DNA from: Sodiomyces alkalinus F11
Lineage: Eukaryota; Ascomycota; Sordariomycetes; Glomerellales; Plectosphaerellaceae
Reading direction: 5' to 3'
Assembly: GCF_003711515.1 (NCBI RefSeq)
Contig: NW_021167079.1
Coordinates: 1,291,471 to 1,355,470 of the forward strand
DNA length: 64,000 bases
Position 1 is the first letter of the stretch, and each line of letters opens with the position of its first letter. This document shows, in pieces, positions 10,994 to 21,641 of the stretch. The notes beneath the pieces are model-generated. The model worked only from the letters and a program-made list of their open reading frames with translations, was not told the origin of the DNA and searched no databases. The position numbers and the translations under genes are program-made.

Positions 10994-12942
10994 ATGACCA
11001 CCAATCATCTCCCCGAAAGCGACGTCGCCAAGTACGACTACATCGTCGTCGGCGGTGGTACTGCGGGCTGCGTCGTCGCATCGAGGCTTGCCGAGTACCT
11101 TCCTCGGAAGAACATCCTCCTCATCGAGGCTGGCCCCAGCGACCTGACCGATGAGCGTGTCCTCGATCTACGTAGGTGGCTAAGTCTGTTGGGCGGAGAG
11201 CTTGACTACGACTACGGCACCACTGAACAGCCCAATGGTAAGTTGTGTGTTGAACGAGAGACGGGGGGAGAAAAGAAAGAGAAAAGAAAGGGGGAAAAGG
11301 AAAAGAAAGAGGAAGAAGAAAAAAACCGCCCAAGGAGGACAGGCCAAAGACGGGCTAAACATTTACAAATTCACTGAGAATCCTCTCACCAATCGGGCCC
11401 CTTTCTTTGACCCTCCCCCCCTTTTGTTTCTTTCTTTTCTTCTTCTTCTTTTTTTTTCTCCAAGTTCGCCAGTGGAAAACATCAGTTCTTATACCATGTC
11501 CCTCTCCCATTATAGGCAATTCTCATATCCGACACTCGCGGGCCAAGGTTCTTGGAGGCTGTTCCTCCCATAACACCCTCATCTCCTTCCGCCCCCTCCA
11601 ATATGACCTCGACATCTGGCAGTCCCTCGGCGCCAAAGGCTGGACTTTCCCACTCTTCATGCGCCTTCTCGACCGCCTCCGTACCACCGTGCAGCCCGTC
11701 CATGCCCGCCACCGCAACCAGCTCTGCAAGGACTGGGTCCAGTCCTGCAGTGACGCCCTGAATATCCCTATCATCTCCGACTTCAACCGCCACATCAAGG
11801 AGACTGGCTCCCTGGACGAGGGCGTCGGTTTCCTGTCCATCTCTTACAACCCGGACAATGGTTACCGCTCGTCCGCCTCGGTAGCCTACATCCATCCCAT
11901 CCTCCGCGGGGACGAGCCACGTCCCAACCTCACCGTCCTCACCAACGCCTGGGTCTCCCGTGTCAACGTCGCAGGCGATTCCGTCGCCGGTGTCAACCTG
12001 ACCCTGCAGGACGGCACGCGCCGCACCCTCGCCGCCAAGGCTGAGACCATCCTCTGCGCCGGCGCCATCGACACCTCGCGTCTGCTGCTGCACTCGGGTA
12101 TCGGCCCGGCCGCCCAGCTCTCCGGGCTCGGAATCCCCGTCGTCCGCGACATTCCCGGTGTCGGCGAGAACCTCCAGGACCACCCGGAGAGCATCATCAT
12201 GTGGGAGCTCAACAAGCCCGTCCCGCCCAACCAGACGACCATGGACTCCGACGCGAGCATCTTCCTCCGCCGCGAACCTCCCAACGCTGGCGCCATACCG
12301 AGCGCTGCCAACCCGTACGGCCTCTCCGACGGCGGCGTCACCGACCTCATGATGCACTGCTACCAGATCCCCTTCACGCTCAACACCCTGCGTCTCGGCT
12401 ACCCCGACGTGAAGGACGGCCATGCCTTCTGCATGACCCCGAACATCCCCCGTCCCCGGTCCCGCGGTCGGCTCTACCTCACCTCGGCCGACCCCAACGT
12501 CAAGCCGGCGCTCGACTTCCGCTACTTCACCGACCCGGGAGGCTACGACGCCGCCACCCTTGTCTACGGCATGCGCGCCGCCCGCGAGGTCGCGCAGCAA
12601 TCCCCCTTCAAGGACTGGATCAAGCGCGAGGTCGCGCCGGGCCCGGAGGTGCAGTCCGACGAGGATCTCAGCAATTACGCCCGCCGCGCGGCCCACACCG
12701 TCTACCATCCCGTCGGCACCACCCGGATGGGCGACGTCGCGAGGGACGGCATGGCCGTCGTCGATGAGCGGCTGCGGCTACGGGGGCTGCGCGGTGTGCG
12801 CATCGCTGATGCCGGCGTCTTCCCTACCATTCCTACCATCAATCCCATGCTCACGGTGCTGGGCGTTGGCGAGCGGTGTGCTGAGATGATTCTCGAAGAG
12901 ACGGAGGCTCTCGAGGCGCAGAAGGCACAGCCCAAGCTGTAA
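10994..12942 (+). CDS. Choline oxidase (GMC oxidoreductase)
   Basis: Flavoprotein predicted to oxidise choline to betaine aldehyde (and possibly on to betaine) with O2. Two exons, 10994..11237 and 11516..12942, are joined through a split Gly codon across a 278-bp intron (GTAAGT ... TATAG), giving 556 residues. The N-terminal FAD-binding motif is VVGGGTAGCVVASRL. The segment RAKVLGGCSSHN places a histidine at residue 100, where choline oxidases carry the covalent FAD link. The C-terminal active-site His is in VYHPVGTTRMG (about H479) and Asn in TINPMLTVLGVGERCAE (about N524). GSGIGP-like LHSGIGPAAQL and GVGENLQDHP are standard GMC signatures. The His in GGCSSHN favours choline oxidase over choline dehydrogenase. 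The neighbouring BADH supports the pathway assignment. Confidence 0.9.
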
Positions 12943-14743
12943 TTTTTATTTCTTTATATAAATTTTTTATTGGGGGGGGGGGGGTTAAAAAAAAAAAAAA
13001 AAAAGAAGGCGAAGGCTGTGGAATATTGGTGCTCTGATAGCCCATGACGAACCCATTTACAGCGAATGCTGTGGCACAACTGTGTCTCATCACCTCTTGG
13101 ATAAGGTACCTGGTAAGGTAGTTAACACATAATTACACGGTACCTCGGTTGGTCCCAAATCCATGTATATATATATTTAGATTCCCTACCTAAGCCGAGC
13201 ACCGGCTCGTTTCTCATCATTTCCAACTCTACACTAAACACTTGAATACCCATTAAGCGTCTAGGCTTGACGAATTGGGAAGTGTCTCTGTAATGTGACT
13301 GAGTGAAAGCAATTTTTTTTTTGAAACGATTCGGGAGTCGACGTCGAGGTCAAGTCTCTGCTCTGCGGGATACGAAGTCCTGGGAGGGCTCAAGAGAAGG
13401 GGTCAGTCAGCGGCCTGAAACTCGGACGACAAACGGCGGGATGGGTCGAATCTCAAATCTTCAAACGACGGGTGAGTTGGAAAATGGTATTGACTCCGGC
13501 GATCTCCAGATAGAAGGAATGAAAAGGGGAGAAATGATGCCTAACGGCTGGATCGCTCGTACAGTATGAGAGTGCAAAATACGGAGGAATATTTTGGTAT
13601 TCGGCTTCATTTCGAAGAGATGAATACTACATTGCGTGCATTTGTATCCGTATAAGCATGCGGGACGGATGAGAGGGGACATGGAAAATCAAGAATTACG
13701 AAGCCATACTGTAATTAATTACAGAGTACGGGAAACGGAGAAACACCTGCGGACGTGACGTGGTTGGCTTGGGAGGTCCAAATGTCTCTAGACCGAGTCC
13801 GGGGAGAGCTCCGGAAACTGCCAGATTAGTTTGCCTGTCGAGTCGTATTTGTAACGGAGCCATCCCCAATTTTCATCTTCTTTTTCCCTTCAGCGAGTGA
13901 CGATAAGAGACGGAAATTGGGGGTTGACTCACCGGGAATATATCACATATATCTATGCTTGCAAATAGTCGCGGGAAAGGAAGCAATCGTAATTTTGTTC
14001 TCGTCCTCGAACACCCCCCCTTTTCTTCCCCCTTTTCTTTGTCTTCCTTACTTTTACCTCCGTATTGGGATTGGAATATCGGATAATCCATCCGAGGACC
14101 CTCCCAAGTCCGCCCTGGGTCCCGCTGATTTGGCATCTTGTCACTTTCAAAATTGTCCCATGGCCAATACTCATCAATAAAAATCGATAAATGTCGGCGC
14201 CAAGAGGATAGGCCGGCTTCTGTTTGCCAGGTCCGCCGAGGACTCTTGTTCCGCGGGCGGTGGAGCAAGGGCGTTCATGTTCATGGGCTAGATGTATTAG
14301 CGAGTAATGAGATTAAAGCGAGTAGAATGAATAAAGATGGTAAAAAGTCCGGATACTAGCTGCAAAGCGAAAAGGGGTAGCCCATATATATGGCAATTGG
14401 GGAATGCGTGATGATTGCGGGTTGTGAAAAAGAGGCAGGCTATGATCGATACTCGGTTGCGCACCTCATCTCTCAACTCCTGTAGTCGTATGTATCAGTC
14501 ACTTTGTTTCGTACCTTGGATGTTGAAGGTCCATTGCCAGTAGGAAATACAACCTCTGTGGGTCTTGGCTAGCAAATCCGCATCGTAACTTGCTTCAATA
14601 AACCGATAATGCGCGATGTACCCCCCCACTTCGGGCCCACCTGCCATGTTCCCCACGTTGTCCTAACCTTACGGATAGAATGGCCCACCAAACGCCTACG
14701 AATTCGCAGCAGGTATTACCGTACCGCCACCGTTGGCCTAGCC

Positions 14744-14801
14744 CAGGCACAGGCACAGGCACAGGCACAAGCACAAGCACAAGCACAAGCACAGGCACAG
14801 G
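14744..14801. repeat. (CAGGCA/CAAGCA)n hexanucleotide array
   Basis: About nine to ten tandem hexamers of the form CAGGCA or CAAGCA with an internal A/G switch. They are seen directly and produce spurious Ala-Gln or Thr-Gly frames. Confidence 0.9.
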
Positions 14802-14876
14802 TTCATCTTGGGCACGGGGCTCAGGCTTCATCAATGTTTCCCTCAGGCGTGGGCCTCTCCACCCAGGACCGCTTCC

Positions 14877-14907
14877 CTCCACCACCACCACCACCACCAC
14901 CACCACC
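14877..14907. repeat. (CCA)n trinucleotide array
   Basis: About ten CCA units in the leader region upstream of ste50, read directly from the sequence. Confidence 0.9.
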
Positions 14908-15291
14908 TTCTCCTCCAAAAGAACTCCCCAAAAATCCATCCGTTCTCGACTCTGCTCCTCATTTCCAACCGCCCCATGACACACTTTCGCATCCCCAAGC
15001 CAACGATGGTGAGACGCAATTGAATCAGTCACCTCGCTCAACGCAAAAAGCACGCAGACGACAAGCCCGATCCGACTTCGTCAACCAGATGATCTTCCTT
15101 CTCTCCCGACTCTTGCCGCCAACTGTCCGTCACAGTGACCGCCTCTTCTCGACATTAACCGCCTTCCCATTCTAATTTGTCTGGTCTCTCTTGCGGCACT
15201 TCTGCACTTCTGACGAAACCCTCCTCGATTCTCGACTTGTCGCTTGACCACTTCTCCTCTCGTCGACTCTCATAAACTTGATGGCCTAAAG

Positions 15292-15318
15292 AGTTCCCAG
15301 TTCCCAGTTCCCAGTTCC
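15292..15318. repeat. AGTTCCC heptamer repeat in ste50 leader
   Basis: Nearly four tandem AGTTCCC units about 130 bp upstream of the ste50 start codon. They are probably transcribed leader sequence. Function unknown. Confidence 0.85.
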
Positions 15319-15447
15319 ATCCTCCATCGCCAAAACAACCTACCTGCCGCCCAGGCGTTTTGCATGATCCGCCCGCTTCACCCTCACAAAGTCGTTATTC
15401 TCCTGCCCCCGAGTTTCTCCTCGCATTTTCCCCTCCCACCAGCAGCC

Positions 15448-17217
15448 ATGAACTTCGACTCGGGCACCGCCTACGCCGAGTCGGATGCCGACGACGAGTA
15501 CGAACGCAGCGTCGCCGCGAGCTCTCCCGTCATGGCTACCGACAGCGAGGCCTCTCCTATCGAATCGGAGCTCCCCTCCTCCAACGAACATACCCCTACC
15601 ACATACGGCCACCGCAATAGCGCCGACCGACTACCCGAAACCATCATCTCAGAATGGACCGCCGAGGAGTGTGCCGATTTCATCAATACCATAGGTTTGC
15701 AGCAATATGCCGACCGCTTTATAGGTGGGTTATTCGTCTTCCTAGGCCGACTGGCCTGGCCTCGATTTTCTGTTGTTTTTCTTTGTCTTTTTTTTCTTCT
15801 TTTTTTTTTTTCTTTCTCTTCTTCTTCTCGGTGTATTCTTATAACTGCCTTGGGCCGCCGCTGAGAATAGTTCAAGCTAACCTGGGCCCCTTACCACCCC
15901 TCTGCAGAAAACGAGATTGTAGGAGAGGCTCTCGTGGCGCTCCTGCATGACGATCTCAAGTCCATGGGCATCACCAGTGTCGGCCACCGCTTGACCATCC
16001 TAAAAAGTGTCCACGACGTGAAGAAGGCTCAGGATGTGCCCGTAGAAAGCGATCACTACGTCCCCCTTAGTACGTGAACCCCGCCGTGCGCCCGGTAGAA
16101 AGTCAATCCCGCTTCCGTTCTTGTCACCCGCTTGTTCACCCGCTTGCTAACCCGCTCGAAACCAGCCGCCGACGCTGAGGCGCAGTACGCCACCGCCACT
16201 CTCAAGGATATTAAGCATCTCGTCGAGCAATTACGACTTCGAGACGAACGGGCAAACCTAATCGAGCAGGATCTCCGCCGACTCAGCGAGGATTTCCGAA
16301 GACTTCGCGAGGATATGTTGCCTGCTCTGCGCCTGGCCAAGGACACATCCCAGCCGCTGCCCAATGTCAGCAACTCTTCGAATCCCAGCTACGGCTACGA
16401 AGCGACCCTGTCACCGCCCGTGCCGATACCTCCCCCGACGCAATCCGCAGGAATTATGCGATCTCATTCGACCAAGAAAATCATGCTCGGCTCGATGCCC
16501 AAGAACCCGACGCCGTCGCCGTCGCATCTACAGACCGCCCACGAGAGGCCAACGGCCGAGCAGACCTTGGATCCTTCCGGTGCGGCCGAGAGGGCCGTGC
16601 TCTCCTCCTCGCATCTAGCTGCCATGAACGGCCCCGGCCAGAGTGCTTCGTCTCCCGTGTACCATCACTCCCCCGGCATCCCGTCACCCACCTCGCCACC
16701 CATCATGAGCAGTGGCGGTACCACCCTCGGTTCGCGGTCCTACCGGGCGGAGGTCCCTACACCGTCGAACCGGACGACCTTTAATGAGAGCGATTACGGC
16801 CACAAGAGCCGCGACCAACCCGCATCCGTACCAAGACGCGGGCCCACGCCTGCGCCCGACACGCCCAGTAGCAACGCATCCGTCGAGATCTTCAAGTCGT
16901 TTCGCGTCAGCATGGACGATCCCTGCTACAAGGTGCTGCCCGCCGCTCTGAAGAAGTATCAGATCAATGCACCCTGGGAACAGTACGCCCTCTACATTGT
17001 ATACGGCGATCAAGAACGCTGCCTGGCGCTCGACGAGAAACCGTTAATCCTATTCAAGCAGCTCGACAAGGAAGGGAAGAAGCCCATGTTCATGCTGCGC
17101 AAGACCAACAGCGCACAGGTGGACCTGTCCGGTGACCAACCGGGGAGTGCCGGCCTCGGAACGGCGTCGGCACGCGGCGCAGCCACAGGTTACGACCCGC
17201 CTGGCGGTATCATTTAG
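15448..17217 (+). CDS. ste50: Ste50-like MAPK adaptor (SAM and RA domains)
   Basis: Scaffold protein that links the MAPKKK (Ste11 type) to small GTPases at the membrane in pheromone, filamentation and osmotic MAPK cascades. Three exons, 15448..15724, 15908..16069 and 16166..17217, give 496 residues; both introns are phase 1 (GTGGGT...TGCAG, GTACGT...GCTAAC...ACCAG). The SAM domain spans about residues 66-132 (ISEWTAEECADF ... LKSMGITSVGHRLTIL) and is split by the first intron. Coiled-coil-prone charged helices follow (LRLRDERANLIEQDLRRL). A long Pro/Ser-rich linker comes next. A Ras-association domain starts at about residue 387 (VEIFKSFRVSMDDPCYKVLP) and ends near FMLRKTN. The start ATG has a good context (GCAGCCATGA) and is in frame with the SAM domain. 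Confidence 0.92.
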
Positions 17218-18498
17218 GGCATGATCCTGCAGGTTGATCACGAAACCACGCACCGAGCTGCCACCGGCGAGCGGACCCACTCGACGACGACCCACCCGTC
17301 TTGCTCTGACGACGACGCTCAGCTTGTCTTGTCCACCACTTCTTTGTTCGCACTGGATCAATGGGGCCGGAGGAAAATGAATCCCCGGAATCCCTGGGAG
17401 CCTGTCGACGTTTGGGATAGGGCCGCCGGCCAACTGCACAGCGACTGCGTACAACATCAGATGGTATCGCTGCTGGAGGCGAAACGGACACGGGCGGAGC
17501 TGGCACGGTAGCTCGGAGCTGCCCCTTCCATGCTCATGTCTTTCATGTCTTTCACATAGAAGAATACCGGGGTTGTTAAGGAGGTGGGGGGGAGGGGGCA
17601 GAGTACCGTTTACATTTCTGGCGGCGGCCCTTGGCTACTCTCTGCATGGTGCCTTGAGACTCCCAGGCACAAAATTGTGTGCGTATAAGGCATTAATAAA
17701 TATGGGCACGGGACTAAGGGTTGGCCTCTTCCCTGGATTTCCCCTTTTCGGGGAGAAGAAGGTCCCTGGGACTCATACGGCGCCCAAAGAAAGGAGGAAG
17801 ACGAGGTGTGAAGTCGGGCTAAACACTTGAGAAGGCGAGGGTGCTCACACACGCAGGCACGCTCCAGACACGGTGGGAAACAGGCCAGGCCGCTGAGAAA
17901 GTAGGAGAGGGAACCAGCTCGGATGTTAATATATACCAACAGCGGCGTCGAATGTTGGCTGCACAGTACGTGCCGTGTTGTGACGGATCAATAGGCCATG
18001 TTGGGCTTCGCATAGGACAGCACAACACGACAAACATTCCCAACGCCATCTTCTCCTCGTAGGGTAGTAATCCTATGCAACACTTTCGATCGGTTTATTT
18101 TCCCCATCGGACAACGGGAACCCTTTTCGCGTCTGTGTAACTGCTGGTTTTGCCTTGGAAAGGCAAGTAATTGTACGATTGAGACTCTGTTGAGTTCACA
18201 CACCAGAGAACTTCGTTGTTAGACTGAGTGTATTCCCCCCATCTGGAAACCTTGAGGTAATCCAAAATTTATCCGCGATGTGTCTCGTTTCGCACGAACT
18301 CGAAGAGTTAGCAGGTAAGTAAGGTCTCGGTCTCTCGAAATAGCGACAGTCGTCGCAACTTTCTCATCTTGAGAAGAACGAGACATGCCCCTTCCCCCGG
18401 ACTCCCCCGCATAGTGGATAGTGGAGGTCGGTGGTTTGCCACGACGCTTAAGTCTTATATAGTCAATTAAGGTCTCCCTTGCTATCAACAAGCGAAAA
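17218..18498. other. Intergenic region between ste50 and tRNA-Thr
   Basis: Contains the ste50 3' region. The open frames at 17221-17511 on both strands are GC-rich continuations without family features. No other gene is seen. Confidence 0.5.
18455..18461 (+). promoter_or_regulatory. TATA-like element upstream of tRNA-Thr
   Basis: TTATATA lies about 40 nt upstream of the tRNA 5' end, a spacing seen for TATA-like elements of fungal Pol III genes. Assignment is by position only. Confidence 0.35.
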
Positions 18499-18570
18499 GC
18501 CTCGTTGGCTCAGTGGTAAAGCGCCTCACTAGTAATGAGGAGATCACTGGTTCGATTCCAGTACGAGGCA
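18499..18570 (+). tRNA. tRNA-Thr (anticodon AGU), intronless
   Basis: A 72-nt cloverleaf can be folded by hand. The acceptor stem pairs GCCTCGT with ACGAGGC (discriminator A). There is a 3-bp D stem (GCT/AGC) with an AGTGGTAA-containing loop. The anticodon stem is CCTCA/TGAGG with loop CTAGTAA, placing AGT at 18531-18533. The T stem is ACTGG/CCAGT with loop TTCGATT. All stems are perfect Watson-Crick pairs. After A-to-I editing the anticodon would read ACU, ACC and ACA codons. CCA is not encoded, as expected in eukaryotes. Confidence 0.96.
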
Positions 18571-18584
18571 ACGCAGCAGTTGAA

Positions 18585-18591
18585 TTTTTTT
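18585..18591 (+). terminator. Pol III terminator of tRNA-Thr
   Basis: A run of seven T residues 15 nt after the tRNA 3' end on the coding strand is the standard Pol III stop signal. Confidence 0.8.
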
Positions 18592-19222
18592 GTTAGGTGG
18601 CTTGTACCACCTAACTCTTTTATTGTCTTTTTTTTTATTTTTCTCTCTTCTCCCTCTTTTTCCTTCTTTCTGTCTTTGTCTTCACTTTCATTAATTATGC
18701 GTTTTGTTTTAAGAAGTTGACTGCCTTAGTCGAGCGAGAGTTTCAAGGCTCAAGCACCAGCTTTACTCTAAATAAACACTTGCACACATAGAGCCACCAG
18801 GTCCTTATACCCAAACCTGGTTTCTTTGCTGTATTCGTTGTGGTGGACATGCGTTTTCACAATGGTTGGGACATGGTGGACTAGAGCAGGCGTAGAAGAA
18901 CTCCTAAACTCTCAACATGCTCAGTGCGAAGCAGCTGGTGGTTTGGTCGAGTTGGCAACACACAATGAAACACAGTCCCTGAAATATTTCATCATAACAA
19001 TCATTATCAGCTTTCGTAACAGACATGCCTACTGGAAATGTCATAGTTCAGATACATATGAAACGGTCCGACAATATCCAATCCAGTTCGCTCGGGCTCG
19101 TAGGCTTAAACCGTCTGCATGAAAATTCCCTCCAACGAGAAAGAAAGAAGAAAAGAAGAAGAAAAAAAAAAAAGAGAGAGAGAGGGAGAGAGGGAGGTAT
19201 AAAAATCATGCCTTCTCCTTCA
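18592..19222. other. Intergenic region after tRNA-Thr
   Basis: T-rich stretch at 18625-18700 and a purine-rich tract at about 19136-19200 next to the 3' end of the following minus-strand gene. No supported gene. Confidence 0.5.
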
Positions 19223-20827
19223 TTACAGACTCTTCTTCCGCAAGAGTCCCGGGCCATCTGTTCCTCTACCCCTCTCCCTGTCCCGTTCTCGGTCCCGGTC
19301 CCGCGAAAAGAGGCCCGAGAGCGGATTAGTATGCTTCTTCCCGGGACGGGACCCCCCGTTCCCGGCCGCGCCAGACGAAGGCGCCCCAGCAGGCCTCCCC
19401 CACCAGGACGTCCCGCCGGACATATGCATGGGCCCGGTGCTGAGAGGCCGTTGCGGCAGAAGTGGTGTCTGCAGCGTGGTGGGCGACATACCGGGGCTGA
19501 ACCCTCCGGGGTTGGGGCTCGGCCGGGGCGGCAGCGGCGGGCTAGCAGCGGGATTCGCCTGAGCCGGTCCGCCGCCGCCGCCGCCACCGCCGCCACCACC
19601 GTACGCCTGGCCCTGCACGCCGTACTGCCTGCGCAGGCGCTCCGTCTCCCTCTCGACCTCGGCCTGCCCGCGCCGCCGCTCCTCTTCTTCCCGGTTGAGC
19701 ATGTCGCGGATGCGGCGCGCCTCTTCCTCGTCGCGCCGCTCTTGCTTGCGCGCCAGCCTCTCTTCTTCCTCCACCATGGCCTGGAGCCGTCTCGTCTCCA
19801 TGTCGATCTCCTCCTGCCTGCGGGGATTGCTGGGACCGGGGCGCTGGGCCTGTGGCGGCGGCGCCGCCGCCGCAGCGGGAGCGGCGGAAGGAGTAGTGGG
19901 CAAGGCGCCAGACATGACCGTTGTCGATGCTGCTGCTGCTGCTGTTGCTGCTGTTGTTGCTGCTACAGCTTTCCCCGGCGGTGCTGCCGCGGCGGCGGGG
20001 GAGCCGGTTGCGCCGCGCCCGTCCTTGATCCGACCGGACGAAACGGCTCCGCGACCAGCGGCGTTGAAGGGGTCCGTCTTGGGGTTCAGGTAGAGGTCGC
20101 AGATGACTTCGGCGCTCAGGAGGAGGACGAGTTCCAGACCTTTCCGATCCTCGACCTCGACCCGGCGCAGGTTGGGCTCGTAGATGGCGACGGTGCTCCC
20201 GTGGCGGCCGACCTTGAACATGGCGACGGTGATGTCGGGCTCCTTGCTCTTCTTGCCGTCGACGCTCTTGCCCACCATGTAGCAGGTCATCTCCTTGCTG
20301 ATGCGGGACTCCTTCTTCCACCGGAAGACGATCTTGGGGATGACGTCGCTGACGGGGGGTTGGCCGGCGGTGCGGTCGATCATGCTCGCGCTCGGGGCGC
20401 GGAAGGACTCCTCGGGCAGCTCGAACTCCCAGCTGTCGGATTTGCCCCACGAGCCGGGCTTGGTGCGGATCACGACCTGCGAGTCCGGGTTGTAGAGGGC
20501 AAGGGTGACGGCGTCGGGGGTAATGGGCGTCGCTGGGAGAGGAGCGCCATTTCCATTGTGGTTTTGGGCTCGGATCTCGGCGGTCGAGAGGGTCGGCTGC
20601 GTCCAGGAAGGTTCGACGAGGGTTTCGGCGTAGATGATGGATTGGGAGGAGACGTCGGTCAGGGCAACGGCGTACTTGTCCTTGGAGGCGGGGAGAGCGG
20701 GGTCGGGCCGCATGAGGAGGTAATACGGGGAGAGTTCGGAGCCATTATGGGTGAAGAAAAGAATGGTGTGGAGTGGCGAGTCGGAAGAGGGTTTGAAGTG
20801 GAACGATGGAAGGTTCTCGTCGAGCAT
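19223..20827 (-). CDS. Conserved-looking fungal protein, unknown function, C-terminal coiled coil
   Basis: I cannot name a family. The 534-residue frame has one exon and begins MLDENLPSFHFKPSSDSPLH at a clear ATG. Residues 1 to about 250 look like a compact globular domain (many aromatic and aliphatic residues, for example SWEFELPEESFRAPSASM and FKVGRHGSTVAIYEPN). Next comes an Ala/Thr/Pro-rich linker encoded partly by a CTG-type repeat near 19930-19965. A highly charged helix follows that should form a coiled coil (MEEEERLARKQERRDEEEA ...). The tail has a run of 11 to 12 Gly, then Pro-rich sequence and an RDRDRERDRERGRG stretch near a KKSL C-terminus. No signal peptide or membrane segment is seen. 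GC3 bias and the sensible domain order support a real gene. The plus-strand 607-codon frame over it is its shadow. Confidence 0.8.
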   Translation of the reverse strand: MLDENLPSFHFKPSSDSPLHTILFFTHNGSELSPYYLLMRPDPALPASKDKYAVALTDVSSQSIIYAETLVEPSWTQPTLSTAEIRAQNHNGNGAPLPATPITPDAVTLALYNPDSQVVIRTKPGSWGKSDSWEFELPEESFRAPSASMIDRTAGQPPVSDVIPKIVFRWKKESRISKEMTCYMVGKSVDGKKSKEPDITVAMFKVGRHGSTVAIYEPNLRRVEVEDRKGLELVLLLSAEVICDLYLNPKTDPFNAAGRGAVSSGRIKDGRGATGSPAAAAAPPGKAVAATTAATAAAAASTTVMSGALPTTPSAAPAAAAAPPPQAQRPGPSNPRRQEEIDMETRRLQAMVEEEERLARKQERRDEEEARRIRDMLNREEEERRRGQAEVERETERLRRQYGVQGQAYGGGGGGGGGGGPAQANPAASPPLPPRPSPNPGGFSPGMSPTTLQTPLLPQRPLSTGPMHMSGGTSWWGRPAGAPSSGAAGNGGSRPGKKHTNPLSGLFSRDRDRERDRERGRGTDGPGLLRKKSL

Positions 20828-21641
20828 GATGATATGATGGTGGTTTAGCGGGCTAAATAATGATGATCTCTAGGCGTACATTTTCGGCCTTCTTTTGCCT
20901 CGCTGTTTGTTCAAGACGACGACGGAAGGATCGAATGAGGTTGAGACCGAGAGTAAATAAAGCTTTGGCAAATACTTGACGTCAAAAGGTCGGCCGCAAC
21001 GGGAAGAGAGGAGATATATCGGGTGGATTATGACAGCTTCAAGGAGCTTACTGACGTTGAATAAGACGCTGGCTGTTGAAAATGTTCTGTAAATAATTTT
21101 AGGGGCTTATGAGTACTGAGAAGGATAAAAAGTAAAAACAGAAGAGAGGGGAAACGGAGAGAAGACAAAGGGGGATGGATTATGGGGGGGCGAGTCTGCT
21201 CTGCCTGCCTATACAATATGTTGATGATTCTCGCAAGTCTTTGCCTCGTCAACTCCAAGTTACGCAACGCAGTCCTTCGTTGGCGGAGACCGCCAAGCGT
21301 TCCGGTGGGGCTTTCATGTTAGAGGGCAACGCGTTCCCGGCCTACCTAATTAAGGTAGCGCTCAGCCACGATTGCCCGCCGCTTATTATTTGCGGAGTAC
21401 GTACTATTAGTAGGGACGTATTGTATTACCTAAGGCATTCGTACCTAAGGTCGTTCTACTCCGGTGTACGGCGTACGGATGGCCACTGCTCTACCTTATG
21501 TAGGACATAACGTCTGGTATTGGTATCTATTCTTTTTATATTATTTTTACATGTCCCCGTTTCCTGTATGCATGCGCCCTTCCTTGTGAATGGACTGACT
21601 GACTCAGAGACAAAACGTTATCTCCTCCTTCAGTTTTGCTG
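20828..21641. other. Intergenic region
   Basis: Leader of the minus-strand gene at 20827 and the 3' flank of the gene at 21642. A GGAGTACGTAC motif occurs near 21394-21404. No supported gene. Confidence 0.5.

Larger units (their letters stand above)
12943..15447. other. Intergenic region before ste50
   Basis: No supported gene. It begins with a homopolymer pair (about 13 G at 12972-12984, then about 18 A to 13004). GGTACCT-type motifs lie near 13104-13145. A CAGGCA/CAAGCA hexamer array and a CCA array are listed separately. Open frames around 14595-15175 on both strands arise from these repeats. Confidence 0.5.

Noticed and set aside
11482..12708. 408-codon minus-strand open frame opposite choline oxidase
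   Set aside because: Shadow frame produced by codon bias of the choline oxidase gene.
14744..14801. Possible CRISPR array
   Set aside because: Units are 6 nt with no spacers, and the genome is eukaryotic. It is a microsatellite.
14595..15175. Open frames on both strands made of Ala-Gln, Thr-Gly, His or Pro repeats
   Set aside because: They are translations of the CAGGCA and CCA arrays. Every frame is open because the repeat unit is a multiple of three.
16372..16382. TTCGAATCC box resembling a tRNA B box
   Set aside because: It lies inside the ste50 coding exon and no acceptor, D or anticodon stem can be formed around it.
19025..20848. 607-codon plus-strand open frame
   Set aside because: Contains a Cys run from reading the CTG repeat and long R/G/A-rich stretches. 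The opposite strand has a clean ATG-started frame with sensible domains.
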